Shown in pieces: positions 53,675 to 62,241 of a stretch of 64,000 bases of DNA. The position numbers and the translations under genes were made by a program. A model generated the notes under the pieces. That model ran no database searches, was not told the origin of the DNA, and saw only the letters and a program-made list of their open reading frames with translations. Position 1 is the first letter of the stretch, and each line of letters starts with the position of its first letter. This DNA comes from Chelativorans sp. AA-79 (GTDB lineage Bacteria; Pseudomonadota; Alphaproteobacteria; Rhizobiales; Rhizobiaceae): NCBI RefSeq assembly GCF_029457495.1, contig NZ_CP120361.1:3302001-3366000 (forward strand), written 5' to 3'.

Positions 53675-54787
53675 ATGCCCAGCCGCCCTTCCCTCACCCT
53701 GCTTGTCGAAAGCCTGCCGGCCACGGTCCCCTTCGTCGGCCCGGAGACGCAGGAGCGTACCCGCGGCCGGCCGTTCCGGGCGCGGCTCGGCGCCAACGAG
53801 AACGGCTTCGGCCCCTCGCCGCGGGTGGTGGAGACGATGCGGGCAGCCGCGCCGGAGATGTGGAAATACGGCGATCCGGACAGTTTCGAGCTCAGGCAGG
53901 CGCTCTCCGCCATTCTCGGCGTGCCGGCGCAGAATCTCACGGTGGGCGAAGGCATAGACGGGCTGCTCGGACTCGTTGTGCGCCAATATGTGCAGCCGGG
54001 GGATCCCGTGGTCACCTCGCTCGGCGCCTATCCCACCTTCAACTACCACGTGGCGGGCTTCGGCGGCCGGCTCGTCACCGTGCCCTACGAGAGCGACCGG
54101 GAAAGCCTGGACGGGCTTCTCGAGGCGGCACGGCGCGAGGATGTCCGCATCGTCTATCTCTCCAATCCCGACAATCCCATGGGCACCTGGTGGGAGGCAG
54201 GCGAGATCGAGCGCTTCATCGCCGCGCTTCCCGAAACCACGCTGCTCGTGCTCGACGAGGCCTATAGCGAGACGGCGCCCGCCTCCGCCCTTCCGCCGCT
54301 CGACCCTTCGCGGCCCAATGTGCTGCGCATGCGCACCTTCTCCAAGGCCTACGGGCTCGCGGGCCTGCGCTGCGGCTATGCGATCGGCGAGGCCGAGGTC
54401 ATCCGCGCCTTCGACAAGGTGCGCAATCATTTCGGCATCACGCGCATGACGCAGGCGGCGGCGCTTGCCGCGACCGCCGACCAGGCGCATCTGCGCTGGG
54501 TTATCGATTCCGTCGACGCATGCCGCCGGCGCATCGCCGGCATCGCCGAGGCGCACGGCCTTCTCCCCCTTCCCTCCGCCACGAATTTCGTGACGATCGA
54601 CTGCCGCGGGGACGGCGCCTTCGCCATGCGGGTGCTCCAGGCGCTCGGCGAGCGCGACGTCTTCGTGCGCAAGCCCATGGCTCCCCGCCTCGACCGTTGC
54701 ATCCGCGTGAGCGTGGCGCCTGAGGCCGAGATCGCGGTTTTCGAAGAGGAACTGGGCGCGGCGCTGGAGGCGGCGCGGCGGGGCTGA
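53675..54787 (+). CDS. PLP-dependent aminotransferase, histidinol-phosphate aminotransferase-like
   Basis: A 370-residue fold-type I class I/II aminotransferase. It has the N-terminal LGANENGFGPSP, LSNPDNPMGTWW, LVLDEAYSETAP and the PLP lysine in RTFSKAYGLAGLRCGYAIG. The overall pattern is HisC-like, but Rhizobiales carry several such genes and its substrate could be histidinol phosphate, an aromatic amino acid or another amine. No his genes are nearby, so it is probably not the main HisC. Confidence 0.88.
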   Translation: MPSRPSLTLLVESLPATVPFVGPETQERTRGRPFRARLGANENGFGPSPRVVETMRAAAPEMWKYGDPDSFELRQALSAILGVPAQNLTVGEGIDGLLGLVVRQYVQPGDPVVTSLGAYPTFNYHVAGFGGRLVTVPYESDRESLDGLLEAARREDVRIVYLSNPDNPMGTWWEAGEIERFIAALPETTLLVLDEAYSETAPASALPPLDPSRPNVLRMRTFSKAYGLAGLRCGYAIGEAEVIRAFDKVRNHFGITRMTQAAALAATADQAHLRWVIDSVDACRRRIAGIAEAHGLLPLPSATNFVTIDCRGDGAFAMRVLQALGERDVFVRKPMAPRLDRCIRVSVAPEAEIAVFEEELGAALEAARRG

Positions 54788-54850
54788 TCTTGTCCGGGCC
54801 GCAGCAAGACCCGGAGCGAAGGTTCTGCGCGTTTGCCGCGGTTTCAATGG

Positions 54851-55318
54851 CTAGGTGTCCGAGCAGACCCCATCCGCACCGGCCCGCGCCGAGCGGCTCG
54901 CCAGACGCCGCTCGAAATCATCTGCCACATCGGCGACGGTGATCGTCCCGAACCGCGCCATGAGCAAGGCCTCTGCCTCGCCCAACGTCTTTTCCATACG
55001 CGCGTCCACCGCCTGCTCGACAAGGCAGTCGGGATGATCGGCATGTGGACCGATGCTGAACAGCGGCGGTTCGCCGATGGCCCGATAGACGTCCAGCAGC
55101 GTAATGGCGTCCAGGCTGCAGGCCAGCTCCCAACCTCCGCCATGGCCCTTTTCGGAGGTGACGTAGCCTTTTTCGCGCAGGCCGGACATCATCCGGCGCA
55201 CCACGACGGGATTCGTTCCCAGCATCCTGGAGATCTCCTCCGAGGTGGCGCGCTCAACGTGCCGGTCCATGTGTATCAGCACATGGAGCATGCGGGACAT
55301 GCGGCTGTCGCGTGGCAT
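54851..55318 (-). CDS. Rrf2 family transcriptional regulator
   Basis: A 155-residue winged-helix regulator (MSRMLHVLIHMDRHVERATS, then EEISRMLGTNPVVVRRMM, then LREKGYVTSEKGHGGGWEL). Only isolated cysteines are present (LACSLD, PDCLVEQ, GVCSDT), not the tight three-cysteine Fe-S cluster of IscR/NsrR. It thus looks like the YwnA/CymR-like branch that may sense thiols or metabolites. A good ribosome site (AAGGACGG) marks the start. It is divergent from the reductase-like gene and probably represses it. Confidence 0.88.
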   Translation of the reverse strand: MPRDSRMSRMLHVLIHMDRHVERATSEEISRMLGTNPVVVRRMMSGLREKGYVTSEKGHGGGWELACSLDAITLLDVYRAIGEPPLFSIGPHADHPDCLVEQAVDARMEKTLGEAEALLMARFGTITVADVADDFERRLASRSARAGADGVCSDT

Positions 55319-55390
55319 CGGTTCCGTCCTTTCCGGTTCGCACCGATATGTAGCACCGCGCTTTTCTCGTAACAATGTGAGTTTTATGAG

Positions 55391-55420
55391 TTGACGACCT
55401 CCGGGCAGTTCACGTAACTT
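55391..55420 (+). promoter_or_regulatory. putative sigma-70 promoter of the reductase-methyltransferase pair
   Basis: TTGACG (55391-55396) and TAACTT (55415-55420) with an 18-base spacer lie 28 bases ahead of the ATG at 55448. The site is in the Rrf2-divergent gap, where the repressor would be expected to bind. Confidence 0.5.
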
Positions 55421-55447
55421 AATAAGATGCATAACCGGAGTATTTTC

Positions 55448-56365
55448 ATGGTTTTCGATGTCCTCATTGTCGGTGGGAGCTTCGCCGGGCAGGCGGCGGC
55501 CTTGCAGCTGGGCCGCGCCCGGCGACGCGTTCTGCTGGTGGACGCCGGGCGTCCCCGCAACCGCTTTGCCCACGCCTCGCACGGGTTTCTCGGGCAGGAT
55601 GGGCAGCCACCGTCCGCCATCATCGCGACGGCCGCTCAGCAGCTTGCCGCCTATGGGACGGTGGAGCGCTATGAAGGCGAAGCCGTGGATGCGGCTCCAG
55701 TCGATCAAGGGTTCCGCGTGTCGCTGACGAATGGCCGGGAAGAGGTCGCCAAGCGCCTCATCCTTGCAACGGGCGTCCGGGACATTCTGCCCGCGCTTCC
55801 TGGTCTGCAAGAACGCTGGGGGATCAGCGTTCTGCACTGTCCCTACTGCCATGGCTACGAACTGGATCAGCGCCCTCTGGGCGTTCTGGTCAGCGGCGAC
55901 ACGGCCCTCCATCAGGCCATGCTGGTGCCGGACTGGGGACCGACAACGCTGTTCACCCAGGGCATTTTCGTGCCCACGCCGGACCAACAGGCAGGTCTCG
56001 CGGCGCGCGGCGTGACGATCGAGCCGACACCGGTGGCGGAACTTCTCGGCGCAAGCCCCGCGCTCGAGGCCGTCCGCCTTGCCGATGGCAGAACGGTCGA
56101 ACTCTGCGGCCTGTTCGTCGCGCCGCAGACGGTGCCCGCGAGCGACCTGGCGGAAAGGCTCGGCTGCGCCTTCAAGGACGGTCCGACCGGACCGTTCATC
56201 GCCGTGGACGGCCGGCAGCAGACCTCCGTGCCCGGTGCCTTCGCCGCGGGGGATGCAGCCAGCCCGATGGCGAACGCGACGCTCGCTGCCGCCGCCGGCG
56301 TCATGGCGGCAGGCGGCGCCCATCACTCGTTGATCCATGGCTATGAGGAGCGCGCACAAAAATGA
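55448..56365 (+). CDS. NAD(P)/FAD-dependent oxidoreductase, thioredoxin reductase-like
   Basis: A 305-residue flavoprotein. The FAD motif is VLIVGGSFAGQAAALQLG, the redox-active pair is Cys131-x2-Cys134 in HCPYCHGYE, and the C-terminal FAD motif is GAFAAGDAASPMANATLA. The NADPH-binding segment is degenerate (GVLVSGDTALHQAM), unlike true TrxB with GxGxxA, so it is likely a paralogous reductase with other partners. The start at 55448 has CGGAG eight bases ahead. Coupled to the methyltransferase gene by an ATGA overlap. Confidence 0.9.
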   Translation: MVFDVLIVGGSFAGQAAALQLGRARRRVLLVDAGRPRNRFAHASHGFLGQDGQPPSAIIATAAQQLAAYGTVERYEGEAVDAAPVDQGFRVSLTNGREEVAKRLILATGVRDILPALPGLQERWGISVLHCPYCHGYELDQRPLGVLVSGDTALHQAMLVPDWGPTTLFTQGIFVPTPDQQAGLAARGVTIEPTPVAELLGASPALEAVRLADGRTVELCGLFVAPQTVPASDLAERLGCAFKDGPTGPFIAVDGRQQTSVPGAFAAGDAASPMANATLAAAAGVMAAGGAHHSLIHGYEERAQK

Positions 56366-57003
56366 GCAAGGGAATTGAGGATATGCAAGGGACGGACGCC
56401 GAACGGTTCTGGGAAGAACGCTACCGGGGCTCTTCACCCGGATCGAGCGGCAAGCCCGGAATGGCGCTCCAGCAATGCGCCCAACCCCTGATGCCCGGGC
56501 GCGCGCTGGAACTCGGCTGCGCCAGGGGCGACGATGCCGTCTGGCTGGCACGCCAGGGCTGGACGGTCGTCGCGGTGGACATCTCGTCCACGGCGCTTGG
56601 CTATGCTGCAGCCAACGCGCGGCGCGCCGGCGTGGAAGACCGCATCACCTTCGAGCAGCACGACCTGTCGGAGTCCTTTCCGCAAGGGCAGTTCGGACTT
56701 GTCACCGCAAGCTTCCTGCAATCACCTGTCGCGTTTCCACGCGCGGCCGTTCTGAGGCGGGCCGCGGGGGCCGTTGCGCCGGGTGGGCACCTGCTCATCG
56801 TCGAACATGCCTCCCGCTCACCGTGGTCCTCGGCGCCGCCCGACATGCATTTTCCCGACGCCGAAGCGTCGCTGGCCTCTCTCGCGCTGAGCGACCGGGA
56901 CTGGGCCCGTCTGCGCGTCGACACCGTCGAGCGACAAGCCACGGGGCCGAACGGCCAGACAGCCATGGTCCGCGACAACGTAATCTTTCTCGGCCGAATC
57001 TGA
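56362..57003 (+). CDS. class I SAM-dependent methyltransferase
   Basis: A 213-residue Rossmann methyltransferase with motif I ALELGCARGDDAVWLARQG, TVVAVDISSTALGYAAANA, and the early FWEERYRGSSPG typical of TehB/thiopurine-type enzymes. A role in detoxifying metalloid, thiol or aldehyde compounds is plausible from family and context but unproven. It overlaps the reductase stop by four bases. Confidence 0.87.
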   Translation: MSKGIEDMQGTDAERFWEERYRGSSPGSSGKPGMALQQCAQPLMPGRALELGCARGDDAVWLARQGWTVVAVDISSTALGYAAANARRAGVEDRITFEQHDLSESFPQGQFGLVTASFLQSPVAFPRAAVLRRAAGAVAPGGHLLIVEHASRSPWSSAPPDMHFPDAEASLASLALSDRDWARLRVDTVERQATGPNGQTAMVRDNVIFLGRI

Positions 57004-57136
57004 ATGCAGGAGACAAGGGCGCAAACGAAAAGCGCGCCGCGAATGCGGGTCATGCATCCAACGTCCGCACTGCCTGCCAGCCGGCTCAGGGACAGCCAAC
57101 CGAATCGCCGGCTATCCTCGTTCCAGCCAGGCGGCC

Positions 57137-57535
57137 TCACGCCGTCGTCTGGGGGACGGGCGAGGAGATATCGAGAAGCGTGCCGGCAGGGTCACGCAGG
57201 AGCAGCCGGCGCTGACCGTAAAAGAGGTCCGTCGGCGGTTCGAGGATCTCCGCACCCATGGCCCTGGCCTGCTCGAAGGCGACCAGAACCTCCTCCACCA
57301 CGAAGGTAAGGTAGCCTCCGCCCGGCGGCCGCGCGGCCACGGCGGGGGCCACCTCGCTGCTGCGGGCGATGATGCCGAGCTCGAAACGCGGCCCCTCCCT
57401 CGGCACCAGAACCTTGTACCAGTCGCTGTCATAGATCACCTCCATGTCGAGGAGGTTCGCGTAGAAATCCCGCACCGCCGCGAGGTCGTCGGCGGCGATG
57501 TTGTACATCGTGCGGCGGATCCTGGAACGGGGCAT
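57137..57535 (-). CDS. VOC family (glyoxalase/bleomycin-resistance fold) protein
   Basis: A 132-residue protein with two beta-alpha-beta-beta-beta units (MYNIAADDLAAVRDFYANLL, then GYLTFVVEEVLVAFEQARAM, and the end RLLLRDPAGTLLDISSPV). Metal ligands of glyoxalase I are only partly recognisable, so the enzyme activity is open. It precedes the small 79-residue gene on the same strand order and is convergent with the methyltransferase. Confidence 0.82.
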   Translation of the reverse strand: MPRSRIRRTMYNIAADDLAAVRDFYANLLDMEVIYDSDWYKVLVPREGPRFELGIIARSSEVAPAVAARPPGGGYLTFVVEEVLVAFEQARAMGAEILEPPTDLFYGQRRLLLRDPAGTLLDISSPVPQTTA

Positions 57536-57579
57536 GTCGTTCTCCCTCTCCCGGGCCGAGCGCCCGCGGCTGCCGGCCC

Positions 57580-57819
57580 TCAGGCCATGTCCTCCTCGCC
57601 GCCGGGGCCGAAACGGCGGGACAGGATGTCCACCAGCTCCGCCACCCTGCCGTTGGGCATCGGGCGGAAGTCATTCACCAGCGCCTCGTCGTTCATGACC
57701 CAGGCATGGGCTTCCGCAAGCTCCTGCTCGGAGCAGTCGACAGCAGCGATCTCCGCCAGAAGCGCGTTGTCCACCGGACCCAGAATGCGGTGCACGCCTT
57801 CCCTGGTCAACGTGGCCAT
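57580..57819 (-). CDS. small conserved hypothetical protein
   Basis: A 79-residue protein (MATLTREGVHRILGPVDNAL, then CSEQELAEAHAWVMNDEAL, then GRVAELVDIL). Similar small proteins of unknown role occur widely in Rhizobiales (from memory). It is helical, soluble and acidic. It is divergent from the TetR gene and 44 bases ahead of the VOC gene, with which it may be co-transcribed. Confidence 0.65.
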   Translation of the reverse strand: MATLTREGVHRILGPVDNALLAEIAAVDCSEQELAEAHAWVMNDEALVNDFRPMPNGRVAELVDILSRRFGPGGEEDMA

Positions 57820-57941
57820 GGCAGGACTCCTTTGCGTTGAAACATTCCATAGGCTCAATGACGTGTGCCGGCCTTCGGTTCCGATGGCAGGCCGACCGCC
57901 CATCCCACCTTTCCCGCGGCGAAACCGGCTTTCGTTGCGTG

Positions 57942-57965
57942 AATTAAACGAACGTTCTATTCTTT
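57942..57965. promoter_or_regulatory. candidate TetR operator (GAACGTTC palindrome)
   Basis: GAACGTTC at 57950-57957 is a perfect eight-base palindrome in an otherwise AT-rich stretch, 35 bases before the TetR start and in the gap shared with the divergent small gene. Autoregulation and control of the leucine genes are inferred. Confidence 0.4.
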
Positions 57966-57991
57966 CCTTGCTGAAGGCTTGGGGAGACGGC

Positions 57992-58588
57992 ATGGCGCGC
58001 ACTGCGGGTTCGTTGGGAGAAAGGACCGAGGCGGCAATCCGCGAAGCGGCGGTGCTGCTCATCGCGCGACACGGCTTCGAGGCGATGTCCATGCGCCAGC
58101 TTGCCGGCGAGGTGGGCGTGCAGCCGGCCGCCCTCTACCGCTACTTCCCCACAAAGGAGGACCTGCTCTATGCGCTGATGCGCGAGCATATGGAGGGGCT
58201 CGCCGCCGCCTGGGAGGCCGCGCGGCCCCGCGCCGCGGATCCCGCCGCGCAGCTGGCCGCCTTTGTCGACAACCACATCCGTTTCCATGTGGCGCGCAGG
58301 CATTCCACGCAGATGAGCAATATGGAGCTGAGAAGCCTCTCGCCCGAGCGCCTCACCGCCATCCTGCGCCTGCGCGGCGCCTACGAGAAGGAACTCAGGC
58401 AGATCCTGCGCGCGGGGGCGGAGGATGGTTGCTTCCGCATCGACGACACCCCGCTCACCGCCATGGCCATCATCCAGATGATCACCGGCGTGATCGTCTG
58501 GTTCCGGCCGGGCGAGAGGCTTTCCGTCGAAGAGGTGGCGGATACCTATCACACCATGACGCTGCGCCTCGTCGGCGCCGAGGCTTGA
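57992..58588 (+). CDS. TetR/AcrR family transcriptional regulator
   Basis: A 198-residue repressor. The N-terminal HTH is typical (REAAVLLIARHGFEAMSMRQ, then LAGEVGVQPAALYRYFPTKE), and a ligand-binding helical domain follows. It stands 12 bases before the isovaleryl-CoA dehydrogenase gene and probably controls the leucine/isovalerate cluster, perhaps sensing an acyl-CoA (inference from position). The start at 57992 has GGGGAG ahead; the open frame extends upstream without meaning. Confidence 0.92.
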   Translation: MARTAGSLGERTEAAIREAAVLLIARHGFEAMSMRQLAGEVGVQPAALYRYFPTKEDLLYALMREHMEGLAAAWEAARPRAADPAAQLAAFVDNHIRFHVARRHSTQMSNMELRSLSPERLTAILRLRGAYEKELRQILRAGAEDGCFRIDDTPLTAMAIIQMITGVIVWFRPGERLSVEEVADTYHTMTLRLVGAEA

Positions 58589-58600
58589 GGGGAGGAACGA

Positions 58601-59764
58601 ATGTACATGACGGCCATGAATTTCAGGCTGGGCGAGGAGATCGATGCGCTGCGCAACATGGTCCAGCGTTTCGCCCGGGAGCGGATCGCGCCCATCGCGG
58701 CGATGATCGACTACGACAACGATTTCCCCGCCCATCTCTGGAAGGAGATGGGCGACCTCGGCCTGCTCGGCATCACCGTCGAGCCCGATTTCGGCGGCTC
58801 CGGCATGGGATATCTCGCCCATGTGGTCGCCATGGAGGAGATCAGCCGGGCCTCGGCCTCGGTCGGCCTTTCCTACGGCGCGCATTCCAATCTCTGCGTC
58901 AATCAGATCCGCCGCTGGGGCACGCCGGAACAGAAGGAAAGGTACCTCCCTGCCCTCTGTTCGGGCGAAACCGTCGGTGCGCTCGCCATGTCCGAGACCG
59001 GGGCCGGCTCCGATGTCGTCTCCATGAAGCTCAGGGCCGTGAAGAAGAACGACCGCTTCGTGCTCAACGGCTCGAAGATGTGGATCACCAACGGGCCGGA
59101 CGCCGGCACCCTCGTCGTCTACGCGAAGACCGAGCCCGAGGCCGGCTCGCGCGGCATCACCGCCTTCCTCGTCGAGCGCACCATGCCTGGCTTCTCGGTC
59201 GCCCAGAAGCTCGACAAGCTGGGCATGCGCGGCTCCAACACCGGCGAACTCGTCTTCGAGGATGTCGAGGTGTGCTTCGAGAACGTGCTCGGGCAGGAGG
59301 GCCGCGGCGTCGAGATCCTCATGTCCGGCCTCGACTATGAGCGCGTGGTGCTTTCCGGCGGCCCGCTCGGCATCATGGCCGCCAGCCTCGATGCCGCCGT
59401 GCCCTATGTGCGCGAGCGCAAGCAGTTCGGCCGGGCGGTGGGCGAATTCCAGCTCGTCCAGGGCAAGCTCGCAGACATGTACGTCACCGCCAACGCCGCC
59501 CGGGCCTATGTCTACGCGGTCGCCGCCGCCTGCGACTGCGGCGAGACCACGCGCAAGGATGCGGCCGGCTGCATCCTCTATGCCGCCGAGCAGGCCACCC
59601 GCATGGCCCTCGACGCCATCCAGCTTCTGGGCGGCAACGGCTATGTCAACGAGTTCCCCACCGGCCGCCTCCTGCGCGACGCCAAGCTCTACGAGATCGG
59701 CGCCGGAACGAGCGAGATCAGGCGCTGGCTGATTGGACGGGAGATGGTGGGGGAAACGCTCTGA
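58601..59764 (+). CDS. ivd: isovaleryl-CoA dehydrogenase
   Basis: Oxidises isovaleryl-CoA to 3-methylcrotonyl-CoA in leucine catabolism, passing electrons to ETF. The 387-residue acyl-CoA dehydrogenase has [32 protein letters not shown], the catalytic Glu at about 247 in [16 protein letters not shown] (the IVD position), and the end [21 protein letters not shown] strong ribosome site GGGGAGGAA lies ahead. The methylcrotonyl-CoA carboxylase beta gene follows after a toxin-antitoxin pair, supporting the substrate. Confidence 0.94.
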   Translation: MYMTAMNFRLGEEIDALRNMVQRFARERIAPIAAMIDYDNDFPAHLWKEMGDLGLLGITVEPDFGGSGMGYLAHVVAMEEISRASASVGLSYGAHSNLCVNQIRRWGTPEQKERYLPALCSGETVGALAMSETGAGSDVVSMKLRAVKKNDRFVLNGSKMWITNGPDAGTLVVYAKTEPEAGSRGITAFLVERTMPGFSVAQKLDKLGMRGSNTGELVFEDVEVCFENVLGQEGRGVEILMSGLDYERVVLSGGPLGIMAASLDAAVPYVRERKQFGRAVGEFQLVQGKLADMYVTANAARAYVYAVAAACDCGETTRKDAAGCILYAAEQATRMALDAIQLLGGNGYVNEFPTGRLLRDAKLYEIGAGTSEIRRWLIGREMVGETL

Positions 59765-59803
59765 TATGGCAACGGTTCCATAAATGCCACATGCATACGT
59801 ATT

Positions 59804-59827
59804 TGCCATCCGTGCGGAAAGATGGCA
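59804..59827. promoter_or_regulatory. inverted repeat upstream of vapB-like gene
   Basis: TGCCATC (59804-59810) and GATGGCA (59821-59827) are perfect complements with a 10-base spacer, and a palindromic ATACGTAT lies just ahead. Ending 28 bases before the antitoxin start, it is a plausible VapBC autoregulatory operator. Confidence 0.4.
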
Positions 59828-59855
59828 TTCTGTTCTTCAATGACAGGAGGCGGAC

Positions 59856-60230
59856 ATGCCCAGGCCAAAAGGCTTCTCCGAGGAGCCGCAGAGCTTCGAA
59901 ACGCCTACCGATCAATTGCGGTCGGTCGCCCATACGCGCCTTAAGATCGACAGTGCCGGCCGCATCGTTATCCCGGCGGAGATGCGCGCGGCCATGATGG
60001 TGGAGCCGGGCGACACCGTCACCGCGGAGGTCGTCGAGGGAGAATTTCGGATCGTATCTCCAGCGGTAGCGCTTAAGCGCGTCCAGGCTTTCGCCAAGGA
60101 GTTCAGGGCGAAGAATCCCGGCGTCAGCGTTGTTGATGAGCTGATCGCGGAGCGCCGGGAAGAAGCCCGGAGGGAGCTTCAAGAGGCAAATGAATGGCGC
60201 AAGGCGCATGGATTGCCGCCCCTCGAATGA
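59856..60230 (+). CDS. vapB: AbrB/MazE-type antitoxin (VapB-like)
   Basis: A 124-residue protein. The swapped-hairpin AbrB domain (RLKIDSAGRIVIPAEMRAAM, then EPGDTVTAEVVEG) is followed by a charged helical tail (ERREEARRELQEANEWRK) that would embrace the toxin. The gene has AGGAGG six bases ahead and overlaps the PIN toxin gene as ATGA. It lies inside the leucine-catabolism cluster, between ivd and mccB. Confidence 0.85.
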   Translation: MPRPKGFSEEPQSFETPTDQLRSVAHTRLKIDSAGRIVIPAEMRAAMMVEPGDTVTAEVVEGEFRIVSPAVALKRVQAFAKEFRAKNPGVSVVDELIAERREEARRELQEANEWRKAHGLPPLE

Positions 60231-60610
60231 CACCACATGTTATCGATACGTCCGCCATACTGGCCATCATCTTTGGCGAGCCGGGCCTGGAAAAAGCCGC
60301 CCGATTGGCTCGCGGCGGAATCATCAGCAGCGTCACGCTCGCTGAAATCGTATCTAAATGCGCGGAGCGAAGCGTTCCGGTGCAGATCGCGCTCGATTAT
60401 GTACGACACAGCAATGTCGAAGTAGCGGGTTTCAGCCAGGATCTCGCAATCCTGGCGGGGCAACTGTATGCAAAGGCTCCCAAAGGCCGGCTTTCGCTCG
60501 GGGACCGCGCCTGTATCGCCACCGCGGTCCGCCTGGGCGGGATCGCTGTCACCGCCGACCGCATCTGGGCCGATCTCGACATCGACTGCAAGATCGAGCT
60601 GATCCGTTGA
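60227..60610 (+). CDS. vapC: PIN domain ribonuclease toxin (VapC-like)
   Basis: A 127-residue PIN-domain RNase. The acidic active-site residues are Asp7 in HVIDTSAIL, Glu40 in TLAEIVSK, Asp93 in [12 protein letters not shown] and Asp111 in [10 protein letters not shown], so the active centre is complete. VapC toxins cleave tRNA or rRNA when the antitoxin is degraded. The start overlaps the antitoxin stop. The next gene (mccB) begins seven bases after, so the toxin-antitoxin pair may be transcribed with the catabolic genes. Confidence 0.9.
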   Translation: MTPHVIDTSAILAIIFGEPGLEKAARLARGGIISSVTLAEIVSKCAERSVPVQIALDYVRHSNVEVAGFSQDLAILAGQLYAKAPKGRLSLGDRACIATAVRLGGIAVTADRIWADLDIDCKIELIR

Positions 60611-60617
60611 GGAGCCT

Positions 60618-62225
60618 ATGACGACCATCCAATCCCAGCTCTCCCCCTCCTCCGACACCTTCCGCGCCAACGAGGCGCGCATGAAGACGCTTGTCGCCGA
60701 CATGGCCGAGAAGGCGGCAGCGATCGAGCGCGGCGGCTCGGACGAAGCCCGCGCCCGCCACACCGCCCGCGGCAAGCTGCTGCCGCGCGAGCGCCTGGCG
60801 CAACTCCTCGATGCCGGCGCGCCCTTCCTGGAGATCGGCCAGTTCGCCGCCTTCGGCATGTATGAGGGCGATATCGCGTCGGCCGGCCTCATCGCCGGCA
60901 TAGGCCGCGTGGAGGGGCGCGAGGTCATGGTCGTCGTCAACGACGCCACCGTGAAGGGCGGCACCTACTATCCCCTTACGGTGAAGAAGCATCTGCGCGC
61001 GCAGGAGATCGCGCTCGAGAACAACCTGCCCTGCATCTATCTGGTCGATTCGGGCGGTGCGAACCTGCCCAACCAGGACGAGGTCTTCCCGGACCGCGAC
61101 CATTTCGGCCGCATCTTCTACAACCAGGCCACCATGTCGGCGAAGGGCATCCCGCAGATCGCCTGCGTCATGGGCTCGTGCACGGCGGGCGGCGCCTATG
61201 TGCCGGCCATGTCCGACGAGACCGTGATGGTGAAGGGCAACGCCACCATCTTCCTCGGCGGCCCGCCGCTGGTGAAGGCCGCCACCGGCGAGGTGGTCAC
61301 GGCCGAGGAGCTAGGCGGCGCCGAGGTCCACACGCGCCTTTCCGGCGTCGCCGACCACTATGCGGTGGACGATGGACACGCGCTCGCCATCGTCAGGCGC
61401 ATCGTCAAAAATCTGAATCGAAAGAAGACGATCGGGCTCCATCTTCAGAAAATGATTCCGCCCCTTTACGACGCCAAAGAGATCTACGGCGTCATCCCGG
61501 CCGATGTCCGCCAGCCCTACGACGTGCGCGAGGTGATCGCCCGCATCGTCGACGGCTCGGAGCTCGACGAGTTCAAGCAGAATTACGGCACGACGCTCGT
61601 CACCGGCTTCGCCCACCTGCACGGCATGCCCGTCGGCATCCTCGCCAACAACGGCGTGCTCTTCTCCGAAAGCGCGCTCAAGGGCGCGCATTTCGTCGAG
61701 CTGTGCTGCCAGCGCAAGATCCCGCTGATCTTCCTGCAGAACATCACCGGCTTCATGGTGGGCCGCAAATACGAGGCCGGCGGCATCGCCAAGGACGGCG
61801 CCAAGCTCGTCACCGCCGTCGCCACCGCGAAGGTGCCGAAGGTCACAGCCATCATCGGCGGCTCCTTCGGCGCGGGCAATTACGGCATGTGCGGCCGCGC
61901 CTTCTCGCCGCGCTTCCTGTGGATGTGGCCGAACGCGCGCATCTCCGTCATGGGCGGCGAGCAGGCGGCCACGGTGCTTTCCATCGTCAAGCGCGAAGGC
62001 ATCGAGCGCAAGGGCGGCTCCTGGTCAGCCGAGGAAGAGGCCGCGTTCCGGAAACCGATCCTGGAAAAATACGAGCGCGAGGGCCACCCGCTCTATTCCT
62101 CCGCCCGGCTCTGGGACGATGGCGTCGTCGACCCGGCAAAAACCCGCGAGGTCCTGGCGCTCAGCCTCTCGGCCGCCCTCAACGCGCCCGTCGAGGAAAC
62201 GAAATTCGGTGTGTTCAGGATGTGA
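60618..62225 (+). CDS. mccB: methylcrotonyl-CoA carboxylase, beta (carboxyltransferase) subunit
   Basis: Transfers carboxyl from biotin to 3-methylcrotonyl-CoA, the leucine-catabolism step after isovaleryl-CoA dehydrogenase. The 535-residue protein has [57 protein letters not shown], and the C-terminal [20 protein letters not shown], all methylcrotonyl- rather than propionyl-type. The alpha (biotin) subunit is not in the window; the next genes are unrelated and convergent, so the alpha gene is elsewhere. Confidence 0.95.
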   Translation: MTTIQSQLSPSSDTFRANEARMKTLVADMAEKAAAIERGGSDEARARHTARGKLLPRERLAQLLDAGAPFLEIGQFAAFGMYEGDIASAGLIAGIGRVEGREVMVVVNDATVKGGTYYPLTVKKHLRAQEIALENNLPCIYLVDSGGANLPNQDEVFPDRDHFGRIFYNQATMSAKGIPQIACVMGSCTAGGAYVPAMSDETVMVKGNATIFLGGPPLVKAATGEVVTAEELGGAEVHTRLSGVADHYAVDDGHALAIVRRIVKNLNRKKTIGLHLQKMIPPLYDAKEIYGVIPADVRQPYDVREVIARIVDGSELDEFKQNYGTTLVTGFAHLHGMPVGILANNGVLFSESALKGAHFVELCCQRKIPLIFLQNITGFMVGRKYEAGGIAKDGAKLVTAVATAKVPKVTAIIGGSFGAGNYGMCGRAFSPRFLWMWPNARISVMGGEQAATVLSIVKREGIERKGGSWSAEEEAAFRKPILEKYEREGHPLYSSARLWDDGVVDPAKTREVLALSLSAALNAPVEETKFGVFRM

Positions 62226-62241
62226 GGCGGCGGGCGCCGCC

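Noticed and set aside
55427..55447. ATG at 55427 as start of the reductase-like gene
   Set aside because: The ATG at 55448 has a well-spaced CGGAG and begins directly at the FAD-binding strand.
57004..57309. Plus-strand open frame after the methyltransferase
   Set aside because: Mostly antisense to the VOC gene, with an Arg/Pro-rich translation of no known type.
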